A DNA stretch of 64,000 bases from Gordonia sp. PP30. GTDB lineage: Bacteria > Actinomycetota > Actinomycetes > Mycobacteriales > Mycobacteriaceae. The first letter of the stretch is position 1; every line of letters starts with the position of its first letter. Below are positions 1 through 14,200 of this stretch, in pieces. Under the pieces are notes generated by a model. The model saw only the letters and a list, made by a program, of their open reading frames with translations, did no database searches and had not been told where the DNA came from. The position numbers were made by a program, and so were the translations under genes. Location of the stretch: the NCBI RefSeq assembly GCF_023100845.1, contig NZ_CP095864.1:3658001-3722000 (forward strand), written 5' to 3'.

Positions 1-2220
1 CGGCGGCAACGCCTCCCCTCCCGAGAACAACACCTGCAGGTCCGGCAACAACGGCTCATCAGCGACCACGTCCAGGAACGCCGCCAGCATCGACGGCACG
101 AACTGCACCACCGACACACCCGACTGAGTCATGACCTCCGCCAGATACGACGGATCACGCTCACCGTCGGCCTCAGCGACGACCATCGTCTGCCCAGCCA
201 CCAACGGCCAGAACAACTCCAGCACCGACGCATCAAAGGTATGCGGCGTCTTGAACAACAAACGCTGCTCACCTGCAGGTATGAGCTCGCCGAACCATGC
301 CACGAAATTGCGTACCGCTCCGTGTGTCACGGTCACGCCCTTGGGCACACCCGTCGAACCCGACGTAAACAGCGTATACGCCGCATCCTGCGGCCGAAGC
401 GTAGTCAGGCGGTCGTCGGGATCGAGAACGGGCGCATTCGCCATCGGGATAGCGGCGTCGACCTCGACGACCGGCACACCCAATCCCATCACGAAATCTG
501 GCTGCGGGGCCCGCGCACGGACAAGCACCGCGTCCACTCCGGCGATCGCCGCCATGTACTCAGCCCGGTCCGCTGGCGCATCGACCGCGATGGGGACGTA
601 CTGTCCGCCTGCGGCAATCACCGCGTGCACGGCCAGCACCAGCTCGACGCTGCGGTCCATCACCACACCCACGGCCGATCCCGGTTGCACTCCCATGGCG
701 ATCAACTGGCGAGCGACGGCGCCGACCCGCCCACCGAATTCACGGTAAGAAATGTGTCTCGGTCCGGAGATGAGGGCGAGAGCCTCCGGCACCCGGGTCG
801 CCACCGCGGTCACCGCGTCGGCGATCGTCTCAGCCCGAACCGGCGACAACGGCCCCGCGGATTCGGCGAGTACCGTCTCCTGCTCGGTCTCGTCAAGCCA
901 GGCGGTGTCGCCCACGGGCGTATCGGGGGCGGCGACCAGACTGCCGAGTAGCCGGACGAAGCGCTCGCCGAACAGATTGATCGACGAGCGATCGAACAGC
1001 GCCGTCGCAAAGGTCAGCACACCCGTCCAACTCGCATCGGTATTCGTCGACACCGTGAGATTCAAGTCCATCTGAGCTGGCGCGCCGACCTCACCGAAAG
1101 GCTCGACGGTGAAGTCCGCGAACTGCACCGCAGCGTCGGGTCCGGCAACCGGGTCAACGGACAGGATCACCTGGACGAGCGGTGAGAAAGCCTCGCTGCG
1201 AACCGGGTCGAGTGCATCGACGATTGATTCGAAGGGGACCTCTGCATGCGCAAATGCTTCGATGTCGGCGGCGCGAGTACGCTCCATCAACCTGGTGAAG
1301 CTCTCGCTCGGATCCACCGCGGTGCGGAGCGCCAAGGTGTTGACGAACATACCGACCAGGGCACCCAGATCACGCGGTCCGCGTCCGTCGATAGGCGTGC
1401 CGATGACGATGTCGCGGGAACTGGACAGACGCGCGAGCAGCACCGCGAACACCGCATGGAGAACCATGAACCTGGATGCGCCCGTCCGGGACGCGAACGC
1501 GTCGACGCCGCGCGCAACCTCGGCCGGAATCTCAAAGCTGAGTCGCTCGCCCGTCGGCGAGAACACCGGCGGGCGCGGCCGGTCGGTCGGGAGGCTGATC
1601 ACGTCCGGAACTCCCGCCAGCGTCCGCGTCCAGTAACCCAGTTGCTGGCCGATCAGCGACGACGTATCCGTGGGCGAGCCGAGCACTCGGTGCTGCCACA
1701 ACGCATAGTCCGCGTACTGAACCGGCAACGGCGTCCACTCCGGAGAAGTGCGCAGGCTCCGTGCCAGGTACGCCGTCATCAGATCCGCGACCATCGGGCC
1801 ATACGATTGCCCGTCGAAGGCGATGTGGTGCACGACGACCGCCAGTACCACTGCATCATCGCCTTCCACCAGGAAACGCACCCGGATGGGCATTTCGCGG
1901 GTGACCTCGAATCCACGGCCGAGGTCGGCAAACAGCTGCGCCGCGGAGGCAACACTTCGCATGTCGATCCGGGTGCTGGCATCACCGGCGGCGAGCACCA
2001 CCTGGTGCGGCACACCGCCATGCTCGGGGAAGATCGTCCGCAGCACCTCGTGACGGGACACCACATCGATCACGGCCTGCCGCAGGGCACCGACGTCGAC
2101 CGCACCGCGGAGCCGGAACACCCCTGGAATGTTGTATGTCGCCGCAGACGGATCCAGACGATTGATGAACCACATCCGCTGTTGCGCATACGAGAGCGGC
2201 ACGCTGTCGGGCCGCGGAAC
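1..2220 (-). other. Module M19 (C and partial A), class-beta substrate
   Basis: C domain with HHIAFDGQS near 1805, the beta-associated Q form. The A domain runs from about 850 to the left edge and is cut inside the GGEALPP stretch. Visible pocket residues are D235, A236, L239 (FDASVLE near 210), Q278, F299 and G301, all as in the beta modules. The remaining A motifs, the T domain and anything after them lie outside the window. Confidence 0.86.
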
Positions 2221-5200
2221 AACGCTCGTCACCGGCGGAAGTGCGCCGCCGCGCCCCCTGGCGACAATGGTCAGCTGACGGACCGACGGGGCCGCGAAGA
2301 TGTCGGCAATGGACAGATCGATATCCAGCGCCTTGCCCGCCCGTGCGACCAGCCGCATCGCGCTCAGTGAGTTACCGCCCGCATCGAAGAACGACTCGGT
2401 AACACCGACCCGCTCCACCCCGAGAACATCAGCAAACACACCAGCAAGTACCTCTTCGGCCTCACCGTCGGGTGCCACGTACTCGGTCACGGTCGACAAC
2501 AAATCCGGTGCAGGCAACGCCCGACGATCCAACTTGCCCGCACTGTTAAGCGCCACCTCATCGAGCAACATCCACACACTCGGACGCATATACTCCGGCA
2601 ACACGGCCGCCACATGCCCCTTGACAGCGTCCAGATCCACCGACACCGGCGACACATAACCGACCAAGAACTCGCCACCAGCGGGCGCCACAGCCACAGT
2701 CGCCGCCGCATGCACCACACCCGGTGCACCGGCAATCACCGCCTCAACCTCACCCAACTCGATGCGCTGACCACGCAACTTCACCTGAAAGTCCACACGA
2801 CCCAAATACTCGATATCCCCACCCGACAAACGCTTCACCAAATCACCAGTGCGATACAACCGGGCCCCCGGCACCGCAGAACACGGATCAGCAACAAAAC
2901 GCTCCGCCGTCAACCCCGACTGACCGGCATAACCCCGCGCCACCTGCACCCCACCCAAATACAACTCACCCGGCACCCCATCGGGCACCAAACGCAAACG
3001 CTCATCAAGCACCAACATCGACGTATTCGCCACCGGCTTGCCGATCGTCACCAACTCCGGCGCACCCGACACATCAGCCCAACCCACCTCGACCGCAGCC
3101 TCAGTCGGACCGAACAGATTATGAATCCCCGCCCGCGGCCACACCGCATGCGCCGCAGCCACCGTCGCCGGAGCAAGAGCCTCACCCGAAGCGAACACCC
3201 ACCGCAACGACGTCAACCCCACCAGCCGATCACGATCGACCACATCCAAAAACACCGACAACATCGACGGCACGAAATGCACACTCGTCGCCTCAGTCTC
3301 AGCAACCAGATCCGCGATATACCCCGGATCCCGATGCCCACCCGGCCGAGCAACCACCACCGTCGCACCCGACATCACCGGCCCATACAACTCCGGCACC
3401 GACACATCAAACGTGTACGGCGTCTTCAACACCACCCGATCACCAACAGACCACGGGAATGCATCCAAACCCCACCACAAACGGTTCAACACCGCCGACT
3501 GCGACACCGTCACACCCTTCGGCACACCCGTCGACCCCGACGTAAACAACGTGTACAACGCCGACTCCGGACGCACCGGCGCCAACCGATCCACATCGGT
3601 CACCGGAGCAACCGACAGATCAACCTCACCCGACGCATCGACCTCGAGCACCAGAACACCAGACACACCGGCAACAGGCTCCGGCATCACACCAGCAGCC
3701 ACCAGAACCATCCGCGCACCAGCGGTCTCCAACATCACCCGCGCACGATCAACCGGTGCCTCAACATCGATCGGCACGTATTGGCCACCAGCAGCAGTGA
3801 TCGCGTGAATCGCCACCACCAACTCCACACTGCGATCGATGCACACACCCACCGCCACATCCGGACCCACACCCGCAGCAATCAACTCCCGCGCCAACAC
3901 GCCGACCCGCGCACCGAACTCACGGTACGAAACCTCACGACCCTCAAACACCACAGCCGCAACACCAGGGACAGCAGCCACCCGCGCCGCAACCACATCC
4001 GCCACCGAACCCGCCGGAACCTCAACCACCGGACCCGACGAAACAGCCAACGCCGCAGCCTTCTCCACCGGCGCCAAAACGGCCACATCACCAACAGCCA
4101 TCCCCGGATCAGCCGTCAACTCACCCAACACCGCGACGAACCGATCACCCAACCACACGGCCGTCGACTCATCGAACAAATCCGTGGCATACACGATCGA
4201 CCCCGACCAGTCCTGACCCGATCTCGCCGACGACACATTGAACGTCAGATCCACCTGCGCAGGCACCACCGGCGCCGGCAACGGCTGCGCCGTGATACCG
4301 GCGATCTCCAGTTCAGCCTGCGCCACCGACGCCGCCGCATCAAACGACAACATCACCTGCGCCAACGGCGCAAACGCCTCACTACGCACCGGATCCAGAG
4401 CCTCGACCACCGACTCGAACGGCACATCCGCATGAGCCAACGCCGCAAGATCAAAAGCCCGCACCTCAGCGAGCACATCACTAAAAGACTCCGACGAATC
4501 AACCCGGGCACGCAGCACCAACGTGTTGACGAACATACCCACCAACGCATCCAGCTCAGCCTGACCACGACCAGCAGTCGGCGTCGCCACCGCAATATCC
4601 TGCGTCGCAGACAACCGCGCCAACAACACCACCAACGCCGCATGCACCACCATGAACGGCGTCGCACCAGAGGCCCGGCTCACCTCGGCGACCCGAGCAG
4701 CGACGTCGGCCGGAATCGAGAAGCCGACACTCGCGCCCGCGTACGACGCCACGGCCGGCCTCGACCGGTCTGCCGGTAGCTCCAGCACATCCGGGATACC
4801 CGTCAAGGTGTCCCGCCAGAACGCCAGCTGGCGACCCAGCACCGAATCTGGATCGTCAGGCGCACCCAGCACCTCATGCTGCCAAATGGCGAAGTCGGCG
4901 AACTGCACCGGCAATGGCGCAAACTCCGGGACCTGACCGGCACTCCGGGCCGAGTAAGCCGCCAGCACGTCGCTCATCAACGGCAACATCGACTCACCGT
5001 CAACGCCGATATGGTGAGCCACCATCGCGAAAAGGAAGCCTTCGTGTTCAGGGTGTATCACGACCCGGATCGGCCACTGCGTGGCCACATCGAATCCTGC
5101 GGCCACTGCTGCGCGGAACTCCGCCGCCGAGGGCGCGTCGATCCACGGGAGCTCCGCATCGACACCAGCTTCCGACGCGATCAACTGGCACGGCACGCCG

Positions 5201-8200
5201 TCAACATCGGGGAAGCTCGTCCGCAGCACCTCGTGTCGGCGAATCACGTCGGCGACAGCGGTCCGCAAAGCGTTCACGTCGAGTTCGCCGGTGATCCTCA
5301 GCACCGCGGGGATGTTGTACGTCGGCGATGACGGGTCGAACCTGTTGATGAACCAGATCCGCTGCTGTGCGAACGAGAGCGGCACCAGTTCCGGACGCGG
5401 CACCACCGCGGTCACTGGCGGCAAGGCGGGAGCCTGGCCAGCGGCCACGACAGCAAGTTCACGGACCGACGGCGCATCGAAAAGGTCCCGGATCGACAAC
5501 TCGACGCCCAGAGCTTCACCGGCCCGGGCAACCACCCGCATCGCACTCAGCGAGTTGCCGCCGGCGTCGAAGAACGATTCGGTGACACTGACCTGATCGG
5601 CACCGAGCACCTCGGCGAACACGGCGGCCACGGCGCGCTCGGTCTCCGACTCCGCTGCCACATGGTCGCCGGTACCGTCGAACACCGGCGAGGGCAGCGC
5701 CTTACGGTCCAGCTTTCCGTTCGCAGTCAACGGCAGCCGATCCACCACCATCACCAGATCCGGCACCATGTACCGCGGAACTCGCGCCCCCGCGTCCGCG
5801 CGCACCATCTGAGCGTCCAGCATGATGCCGTGATCAGCGACGACATAGCCGATCAGGAGATCGCCCCTGGCCGTATCGGCGACCACCGAGGCCGCCGCGC
5901 CGGTCACCCCGTCGGCGGACAGCAGCGCAGCCTCGACCTCCCCATACTCGATACGGAATCCGCGCAACTGCACCTGGCCGTCGGCACGACCCATGTACTC
6001 GATGTCCTCGCCGACCCAGCGCGCCAGGTCACCGGTACGGTACAGACGTGAGCCGTCCACCGCGAACGGATTCGCTACGAAGCGCGTCGACGAGAGCGCC
6101 GGTCGGTCCAGATAGCCCTGCGCCAGCTGCGCACCGGCCACATACATCTCTCCGACCACCCCGGCGGGAACCTGCCGCATCCGGTCATCAAGAATTCGAA
6201 TCGCCAGCGAACTCAACGCACGACCGATGAACGACGGATCATCCGCCGACACCGCGGACCGATCGATCGGCCGGAAGCTGACATGCACCGTCGTCTCGGT
6301 GATGCCGTACATGTTCACCAGTTGCGCGGGGTCGTCAGGGTTCTCACTGAACCAGCGGCGCACCTGATCGAACCCGAGTTCCTCACCACCGAATACGACA
6401 TAGCGCAACGCCAGATCGACGTCCGGACGGCGTCGGCGTGCGTCGATGAGCTGATAGAACGCCGACGGCGTCAGATTCAGGAACGACACCCGCTCGTCCT
6501 CGAGCACGCTCAGGAAGGCATCGAAATCACGCGCCAGTTCCCTATCGACCACCAGCAGCCGAGCACCGGACAACAGCGGTCCCCACAGTTCCCACACCGA
6601 GAAGTCGAAGGCGTAGGAGTGGAACATCGTCCAAACGTCATCCGTACGGAAGTCGAAGTCGGCAGTCGCGGCGCTCATCAGCGCGCGCACATCAGCGTGC
6701 GTGATCTCGACGCCCTTGGGGAGCCCCGTCGAACCCGACGTGTAGATCACATACGCCCGGGATGCCGGCGACACCGTCACCGCGGTGAAACCGGCACGAT
6801 TGCCCTCGGTCACCAGTGCATCGGCATCCAGAACCCGCACCGCGCCACCGACACCGGACCACAGATCATGGCCCTGCGTGGACGCATCGGCGAGGATCAC
6901 CGACACCCCCGCGTCGGCGATGATGAAGTGCAATCGGCCCACCGGGTTGGTGGTGTCCAGCGGTAGATACGCCGCGCCCGCCTTCAACACACCGACGATC
7001 GACGCCACCAGATTCACCGACCGCGCCGTAGCCAGACCCACCAGATCCCCAGGCCGCACACCGGCAGCGACCAGTCCGGCAGCCACCGCATCCGACGCCG
7101 CGTCGAGCTCGGCGTAGGAGAGCGACCCACCGCCGGCGGATACCGCCACCGACGCACCGTGCTCCCGCACCGATCCGGCGAAAGCCTCCACCAACGAACG
7201 CCCCGCCGCAGCGGGCACCACCGGCGCTGGCAGCCGAGCCAACCGCGCGCGCTCGGCGTCATTCAGCAGGTCGACGCCGCCGATCGGCAGCGTCGGATCA
7301 GCAGTGAGCGCATCCAGCGCCGACACCAGCAGTGTCGCGAACTGCTCGATCGTAGCCTCGTCGAACAGATCGGTCGCGTAGCGCAGCACGCCGTGCCATT
7401 CACGGCCGGCTTCGATGCCGACTCCGATGTGCAGGTCGTACTGCGTCGGCAGTTCCTCAGAGGTGATCGGCTCCACCCGCAGGTCACCGAGATCGACGGC
7501 CGGGGTTTCGACTCCCCCGCCCTGGTTCACCGTCAGCACCACCTGTGCCAGCGGCTGGAATGCCTCGCTGCGCACCGGATTCACCGCCTCGACCACCGAC
7601 TCGAACGGTGCGTCGGCATGTGCGAATGCGTCCAGATCGACGGTGCGGACCACGTCCAAGAAGTCGGTGAACGGCAATCCAGAGCGCGTCTTGGTCCGCA
7701 GCACCAGCGTGTTGACGAACATGCCCACCAGCGGATCGAGCACCGCATCACCGCGGCCGGCGATCGGCGTCGCCACACTGACGTCGTCCGTCGTGCCCAG
7801 CCGCGCGAGGAGCGCCGCCAGCCCGGCATGGAGCACCATGAACGGCGTCACGCCGTGCTCGCGCGCCAGCGTCAACACCCGCTCACCGACTTCTTCTGGG
7901 ATGCCGAACTCCAGCTGCTTGCCGCGACCGCTCGCCACAGCCGGCCGAGACCGGTCGGACGGCAGCTCCAGCACGTCCGGCGCCCCAGCGAGCTGACCTC
8001 GCCAGTACTCGAGTTGACGCCCGACTACCGATTCGGGGTCGGACTGAGAACCCAGCACCTCGTGCTGCCAGATCGCGAAATCGGCGAACTGGATCGTCAG
8101 CGCCGGATAGTCCGGCGCGTGGCCTGCGGCTCGCGCGGTATAGGCCGCAAGCAGATCACTGACCAGCGGGATCCGCGATTCGCCGTCGAAGGCGATGTGA

Positions 8201-11200
8201 TGCGTCACCAAGGCGACCACGAACTCGCCTGGAACCGACTCCCACACCCTCGCCCGGAGCGGCCATTCGCGCGCCAAGTCGAAACCGGTCGCCACGGCGG
8301 ACTCGATCTCCGCCTGCGACGACACCACTGCCCAATCGAGGCGGCCGGGAACTGAAGCCGCCTCACCGATCTCCTGGTACGCGACACCGCTGTCGGACGG
8401 GAACGTCGTCCGCAGCACTTCGTGCCGCACGACGACATCGACGATCGCTGCGCGCAGCGCGGCGACGTCGAGTTCGCCGCTCACCCTCAGCACGGTCGGC
8501 TGGTTGTAACCGGCGGACGCCGGATCAAGCCGATTGATGAACCACAACCGCTGCTGCGCAAACGAGAGCGGAATCCGATCCGGCCGCGGCACGACCGCGG
8601 TGACCGGCGACAACGCCGCACCCTTACCTGCCGAGACTGCCGCAAGGTCACGTACCGACGGAGCTTCGAATAGATCCCGGATCGATAGCTCCACACCAAG
8701 TGCGTTCCCGGCCCGGGCCACCACCCGCATCGCGCTCAGCGAGTTGCCGCCGATATCGAAGAACGACTCCGTCACGCTGACTCGCTCCACACCCAGCACC
8801 TCAGCGAACACCGCAGCGAGCGCCACTTCAGCCTCACCGACAGGTGCGATGTACTCGGTCTCCGTGCCAGTCAGGTCTGGCGCAGGCAACGCACGACGAT
8901 CCAGCTTGCCAGCCGAGTTCAGCGTCACCTCGTCGAGCAGCATCCACACGCTTGGCCGCATGTACTCCGGCAGCGCGCCGGACACATGAGTCTTCAGCGC
9001 CTCGAGGTCGACCGATGCGGGCGACACATACCCGACCAGGAACTCGCCACCGGCCGGTGCCGTCGCAACCGTCGCCGCAGCATGAACCACACCCTGCCCG
9101 CCGGCGACCACCGACTCGATCTCACCGAGCTCGATCCGCTGCCCCCGCAGCTTCACCTGGAAGTCGGTACGTCCGAGGTACTCGAGCGATCCATCGGCCA
9201 AGCGCCGGACCAGATCGCCGGTGCGGTACAAACGGGCACCATGGACGACGGGAGGAACCGGCGCAACCGGTGCAGTCGACGCAACGGGAGCTAGCGGCGC
9301 GAGGGGCGCCAACGGCGCCAGGGGAGGAAGAGGAGCAGCCGGTGTGGCTGGACCTGCCGGAACCGCCGACGCGACAGGAGGGACCGGAGGCGCTGGCGGA
9401 ACCGTAGGCACTGGCGGGACGGGTGGTACCGACAGGACCGTTGCGACCGGTGCCACGAACGGGTCTGCAACAAAGCGTTCCGCAGTCAATCCTGGCCGAC
9501 CGGCGTATCCGCGCGCGATTTGCACTCCACCCAAGTACAACTCACCCGGAACCCCGTCCGGAACCAGCTCCATTCGGTCGTCGAGGACGAGCATGGACGT
9601 GTTCGCGACCGGCGTACCGATCGTCACCAACGCCGGAGCATCCGAAACATCGGCCCAGCCCACCTCGACCGCAGCCTCGGTCGGACCGAACAGATTATGG
9701 ATCTCCACACTCGGCCACACCTCGCGCGCGGCCGCCACCGTCGCGGGGGCAAGAGCCTCACCAGATGCGAACAACCACTTCAACGAAGTCAGCGACCGTA
9801 ACCGATCTCGATCGACCACATCCAGGAACACCGATAGCATCGACGGAACAAAATGCACACTCGTCGCGTGAGTCTCGGCAATCAGATCCGCGATGTACCC
9901 CGGATCCCGGTGCCCATCCGGACTCGCGACGACCGTCGTCGCACCCGACATCACCGGGCCATACAACTCCGGAACCGACACATCGAAGGTGTACGGCGTC
10001 TTCAGAATCACCCGATCCCCAGCAGACCACGGGAATGCATCCAGTCCCCACCGCAGACGGTTCAGCACCGACGCGTGCGACACCGTCACGCCCTTCGGCA
10101 CACCCGTCGACCCCGAGGTGAACAACGTATACAAAGCATTCGCGCCGCGCACCGGAGCCAACCGATCCGCATCGGTCACCGGCGAAACCGACAGATCCAC
10201 CTCACCCGAGGCGTCGACTTCGACCACCCGCACACCAGACAGACCCGACACCGGTTCTGGCACCACACCGGCAGCCACCAATACGATGTCACCGGCCGCA
10301 GTCTCCAGCATCACTCGCGCACGCTCGGCCGGCGTATCCATATCAACCGGCACATACTGTCCACCGGCAGCGGTCACCGCATGAATCGCGATAAGCAGTT
10401 CCACACTTCGATCGATACACACACCGACCGCCACATCCGGACCCACACCGGCAGCGATCAATTCACGCGCCAATGTCGCCACCCGGGCACCGAACTCGGC
10501 GTACGAAACCTCACGCCCCTCGAACAGCAACGCCGGAGCATCCGGCGTCAAATCCACCTGCGCCGAAACCGCATCCGAAACCGAGACTGCGGCAACCTCC
10601 GCTCCACCCCGAGCCTGCCGAATGGTCACCGGCCCGGTCCCCGCCGCTAGCGCCGCAGCACGCTCATCACCGATCAGCACCGGCACATCACCCACCGCAA
10701 CAGCCGGATCAGCAGTCAACGCATCAAGCAACACCACGAAGCGATCAGCAAACACCCGCGCCGACGACACATCGAACAAATCCTCGGCATATACCAAAGA
10801 GCCGACCCACGGTCCATCCACGGACGCGGATACCAAAACACCGAGATCCACCTGGGCCGGTACTTTGTCGGAGGACATCACCTCGAACTCGAGGCCAGCG
10901 AGCACTGTCTCGGCGTCGGCTGCCGGGACCACCGAGTTGAACGAGAACATCACCTGCGCGAGTGGGGCGAACGCCTCGCTGCGCACTGGGTCAACGGCGT
11001 CCACGACAGCTTCAAACGGAACGTCCGCATGAGCGAATGCGTCCGCATCCGTCTCTCGAACCAGCTTCAGCAGATTCTCGAAACTCAGACCTGACTCAAC
11101 TCGGGTCCGCAACACTAGCGTGTTCACGAACATCCCGACGAGGCTGTCGAGTTCTGCTTGACCCCGGCCGGCGACCGGTGTCGCGATCGCGATGTCCTCC

Positions 11201-14200
11201 GTCGCTGACAACCTCGCCAGCAACGCACTCAGGGCCGCGTGAACCACCATGAACGGCGTCATCCCGAACTGTTTGGCGAGGTCTCCGATACGGTCAGAGA
11301 CGTCAGCCCGAATCTGGAACTGGATCATTGCACCGCGGTGACTTGCCCGCGCCGGGCGCGTTCGATCACCTGGCAACTCCAGCACGTCAGGAAGACCCTC
11401 GAGCTGATCAGCCCAGTACTCGAGCTGCCTCCCGACTACCGATTCTGCGTCGTCTGGCGAACCCAAGGCCGTGTGTTGCCAGATCGCATAGTCGGCGAAT
11501 TGCACCGGCAGTGACTCGAATTCGGGGATTCGCCCGTCGACCCGAGCCGCAAAGGCGGTGAGCAGATCTGCGATCATTGGCAATCGCGATTCGCCGTCGA
11601 AGGCGACGTGGTGCGTCACGATCGCGATAACGTGTTCCTCGGCAGAGCCAGTCCACACCCGAACCCGAATCGGCCACTCCCGCACCAGATCGAAGCCTGC
11701 CATTACCTCCGCCTGGAGGTCATCAAGTGAAGGTGAGTTCGCCCAATCAAGCGCAGCGGCGACAGACGCGGCGCTACCGATCGACTGGAACGGCGTACCA
11801 TCCACTTCCGGGAATGATGTCCGGAGCACTTCGTGCCGTACCACCAGGTCGACCAACGCAGCCCGCAAAGCCGCAAGATCGAGTGCTCCGGTGACCTTCA
11901 AAACGGTCGGCTGATTGTAGACCGGCGACGCCGGATCGAGGCGGTTGATGAACCACATCCGCTGCTGCGCGAACGACAACGGAATCCGCTCCGGACGCGG
12001 CACCACCGCCGTCACCGGCGGCAGCGCTGCGGCGTGATCAACGGATGTCGCAACGAGGTCACGCACCGTTGGCGCGTCGAATACATCTCTCACCGACACC
12101 CGGACGCCCAGCGCTTCCGAGACTCGGGCGACCAAACGCATCGCACTGAGCGAATTGCCGCCCGCATCGAAGAATGACTTCGTCACGGACACTCGGTCCA
12201 CGCCCAGCACATTCGCAAACACCTCGGCGACCCGGGCTTCACTCGCCCCTGCCGGAGCCTCGTACTCGGTCGTTGTGATGAAGTCCGGAGCCGGCAGTGA
12301 CCTCCGATCGACCTTTCCAGCCGAGTTGAGTTCGATCCGGTCGACGAGACCCCATCCGGTGGGCACCATATACTCGGGCAACGACCTGCCGATGGCACGC
12401 TTAATCTCATCGATGTCCGCCGTGGCCGGAGCGACGTAGGCGACCAGGTTCTCCCGGCCATCGGGGTCGGTGTCAACGAACGCCTTGGCATGAGTTACAC
12501 CGGGCGAGTTCGCTAGCGCTGCCTCGATCTCGCCCAGCTCGATCCGCAGGCCCCGCAACTTGATCTGGAAATCGGTGCGGCCGAGGAATTCCAATTCCCC
12601 ACTGTAGTTCCATCGCACCAAATCACCGGTTCGGTATAGGCGTGAGCCCGTGGCATCAAACGGACTGGCGATGAAGCGGGTCGCCGTCAGGCCCGCCATA
12701 GCCGCATACCCCCTGCCCACCGGTACGCCGCCGATGTACAACTCGCCCGGGACACCCATCGGCACCAGCTGCAGGCGGTCGTCGAGGACGTACAGTTCCG
12801 CTCCCGGAATAGGAGTACCGATCGGCACGGTGAGGTGATCGCTCTCAGACATCCGGTGGCGAGACACCGTCGCAGAAGTCTCAGTCGGTCCGTACGCATT
12901 CACGACTCCCACGCCTGCGCGCAGGAACGGCAAGAGGACGGCGGGCTGAGCCGCCTCGCCACCCACGACGATCAGCCGAAGTGTGTGAAGTACGTGATGG
13001 GTGTCCGCTTCGACGATCACGCCGAGAGCCGAAGGCGCGACGTTCATGGCCGTCGGCGAACGGTCAGCGATGGCGGCAACGATCTGGCTAGGGTCGAACA
13101 CCGCGTCGGCGAGGTGCACTGCGGCGCCCGACGACAGCGGAGCCCAGATGTTCCTCTGCGTAAGATCGAAACTGGGAGACGAGGCCACGAACATGCTGTC
13201 GCTCTCGGAAAACCCGAGCTCGCTCCGGTACCAGCGCACAGTGTTCTCGACGCCGTCCATTGCAACCATGGTCGGCTTCGGTCTGCCCGTCGAGCCCGAC
13301 GTGGTAATCACGTAGCCCAGGCGCGACCCAAGCCCCTTCGAAACCGGAGACCACCCAGCGATCACGTCGACGACCTCGTCATCGATCGCGACCACCGGTA
13401 CCGTTCCGACCGCTGCTGCCCAACCATCACCGTCAGCCCAGCCCGGACGCGTGACGACGGCGACGACCGAGGCATCCTCAAGCAGCGCTTCCAGTCGTCC
13501 GACCGGACCCTGCGGGTCCACCGGCGCATAGGCTGCGCCCACTCTCCAGACGGCAAGCATCGCCGCGACCCAGTGCACCGACCGATCAAGGACCAGAGCG
13601 ACGACGTCATCAACACCTATCCCTGATGCGACGAGACGTACTGCAAGCGCATCCGCACGGCCGATCAGTTCGCGATAGGTGTACGCCGCACTGCTGTCCG
13701 TTACTGCAACCGAATCCGGAGTCGCCAGAGCGCAAGCGTCGATCATCTCGACGATCGACCGGCCATCGGCCGGCAGCGCCGGCGTCGTGGACGCTGCCAG
13801 CAGTGCGGCACGCTCACGATCCCCGGTCAGTGCAACGCTCCCAACTGCCTTCGTCGTGACTTCGGTCAACCCGCCGAGTAGCCGGACGAACCGTTCAGCA
13901 AGGTCCTGAACGACCGACTCATCGAACAGATCTGTCCGATACGTGACCGAAGCTGCCCAATCCTGGCCTGCCGCACCCGACGCTACGGAAAAGGACAGAT
14001 CCATGCGCGCCGGGACCACCGGAGGAGCGATTGGCTCGGCAGACAATCCAGCAACAGCGACATCGGTCTTTGCCAGGGAAGCCGCCGCATCGAAGGACAA
14101 GAGGACCTGCGCGAGCGGCGAGAACGCCTCGCTGCGAACCGGATCCAGAGCATCGACTACCGACTCGAACGGAACGTCAGCGTGAACGAAGGCTTTCAGA

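Noticed and set aside
9238..9456. Insertion in the M16 A domain as an embedded methyltransferase or other enzyme
   Set aside because: Only 73 residues, low complexity, no glycine-rich cofactor motif, and not at the A2-A3 or A8-A9 sites used by known embedded domains.
9221..9871. Plus-strand frame with a glycine-rich repeat resembling PE_PGRS or collagen-like protein
   Set aside because: It is the complement of the proline-rich insertion in the M16 A domain; outside the insertion the frame has no meaning.
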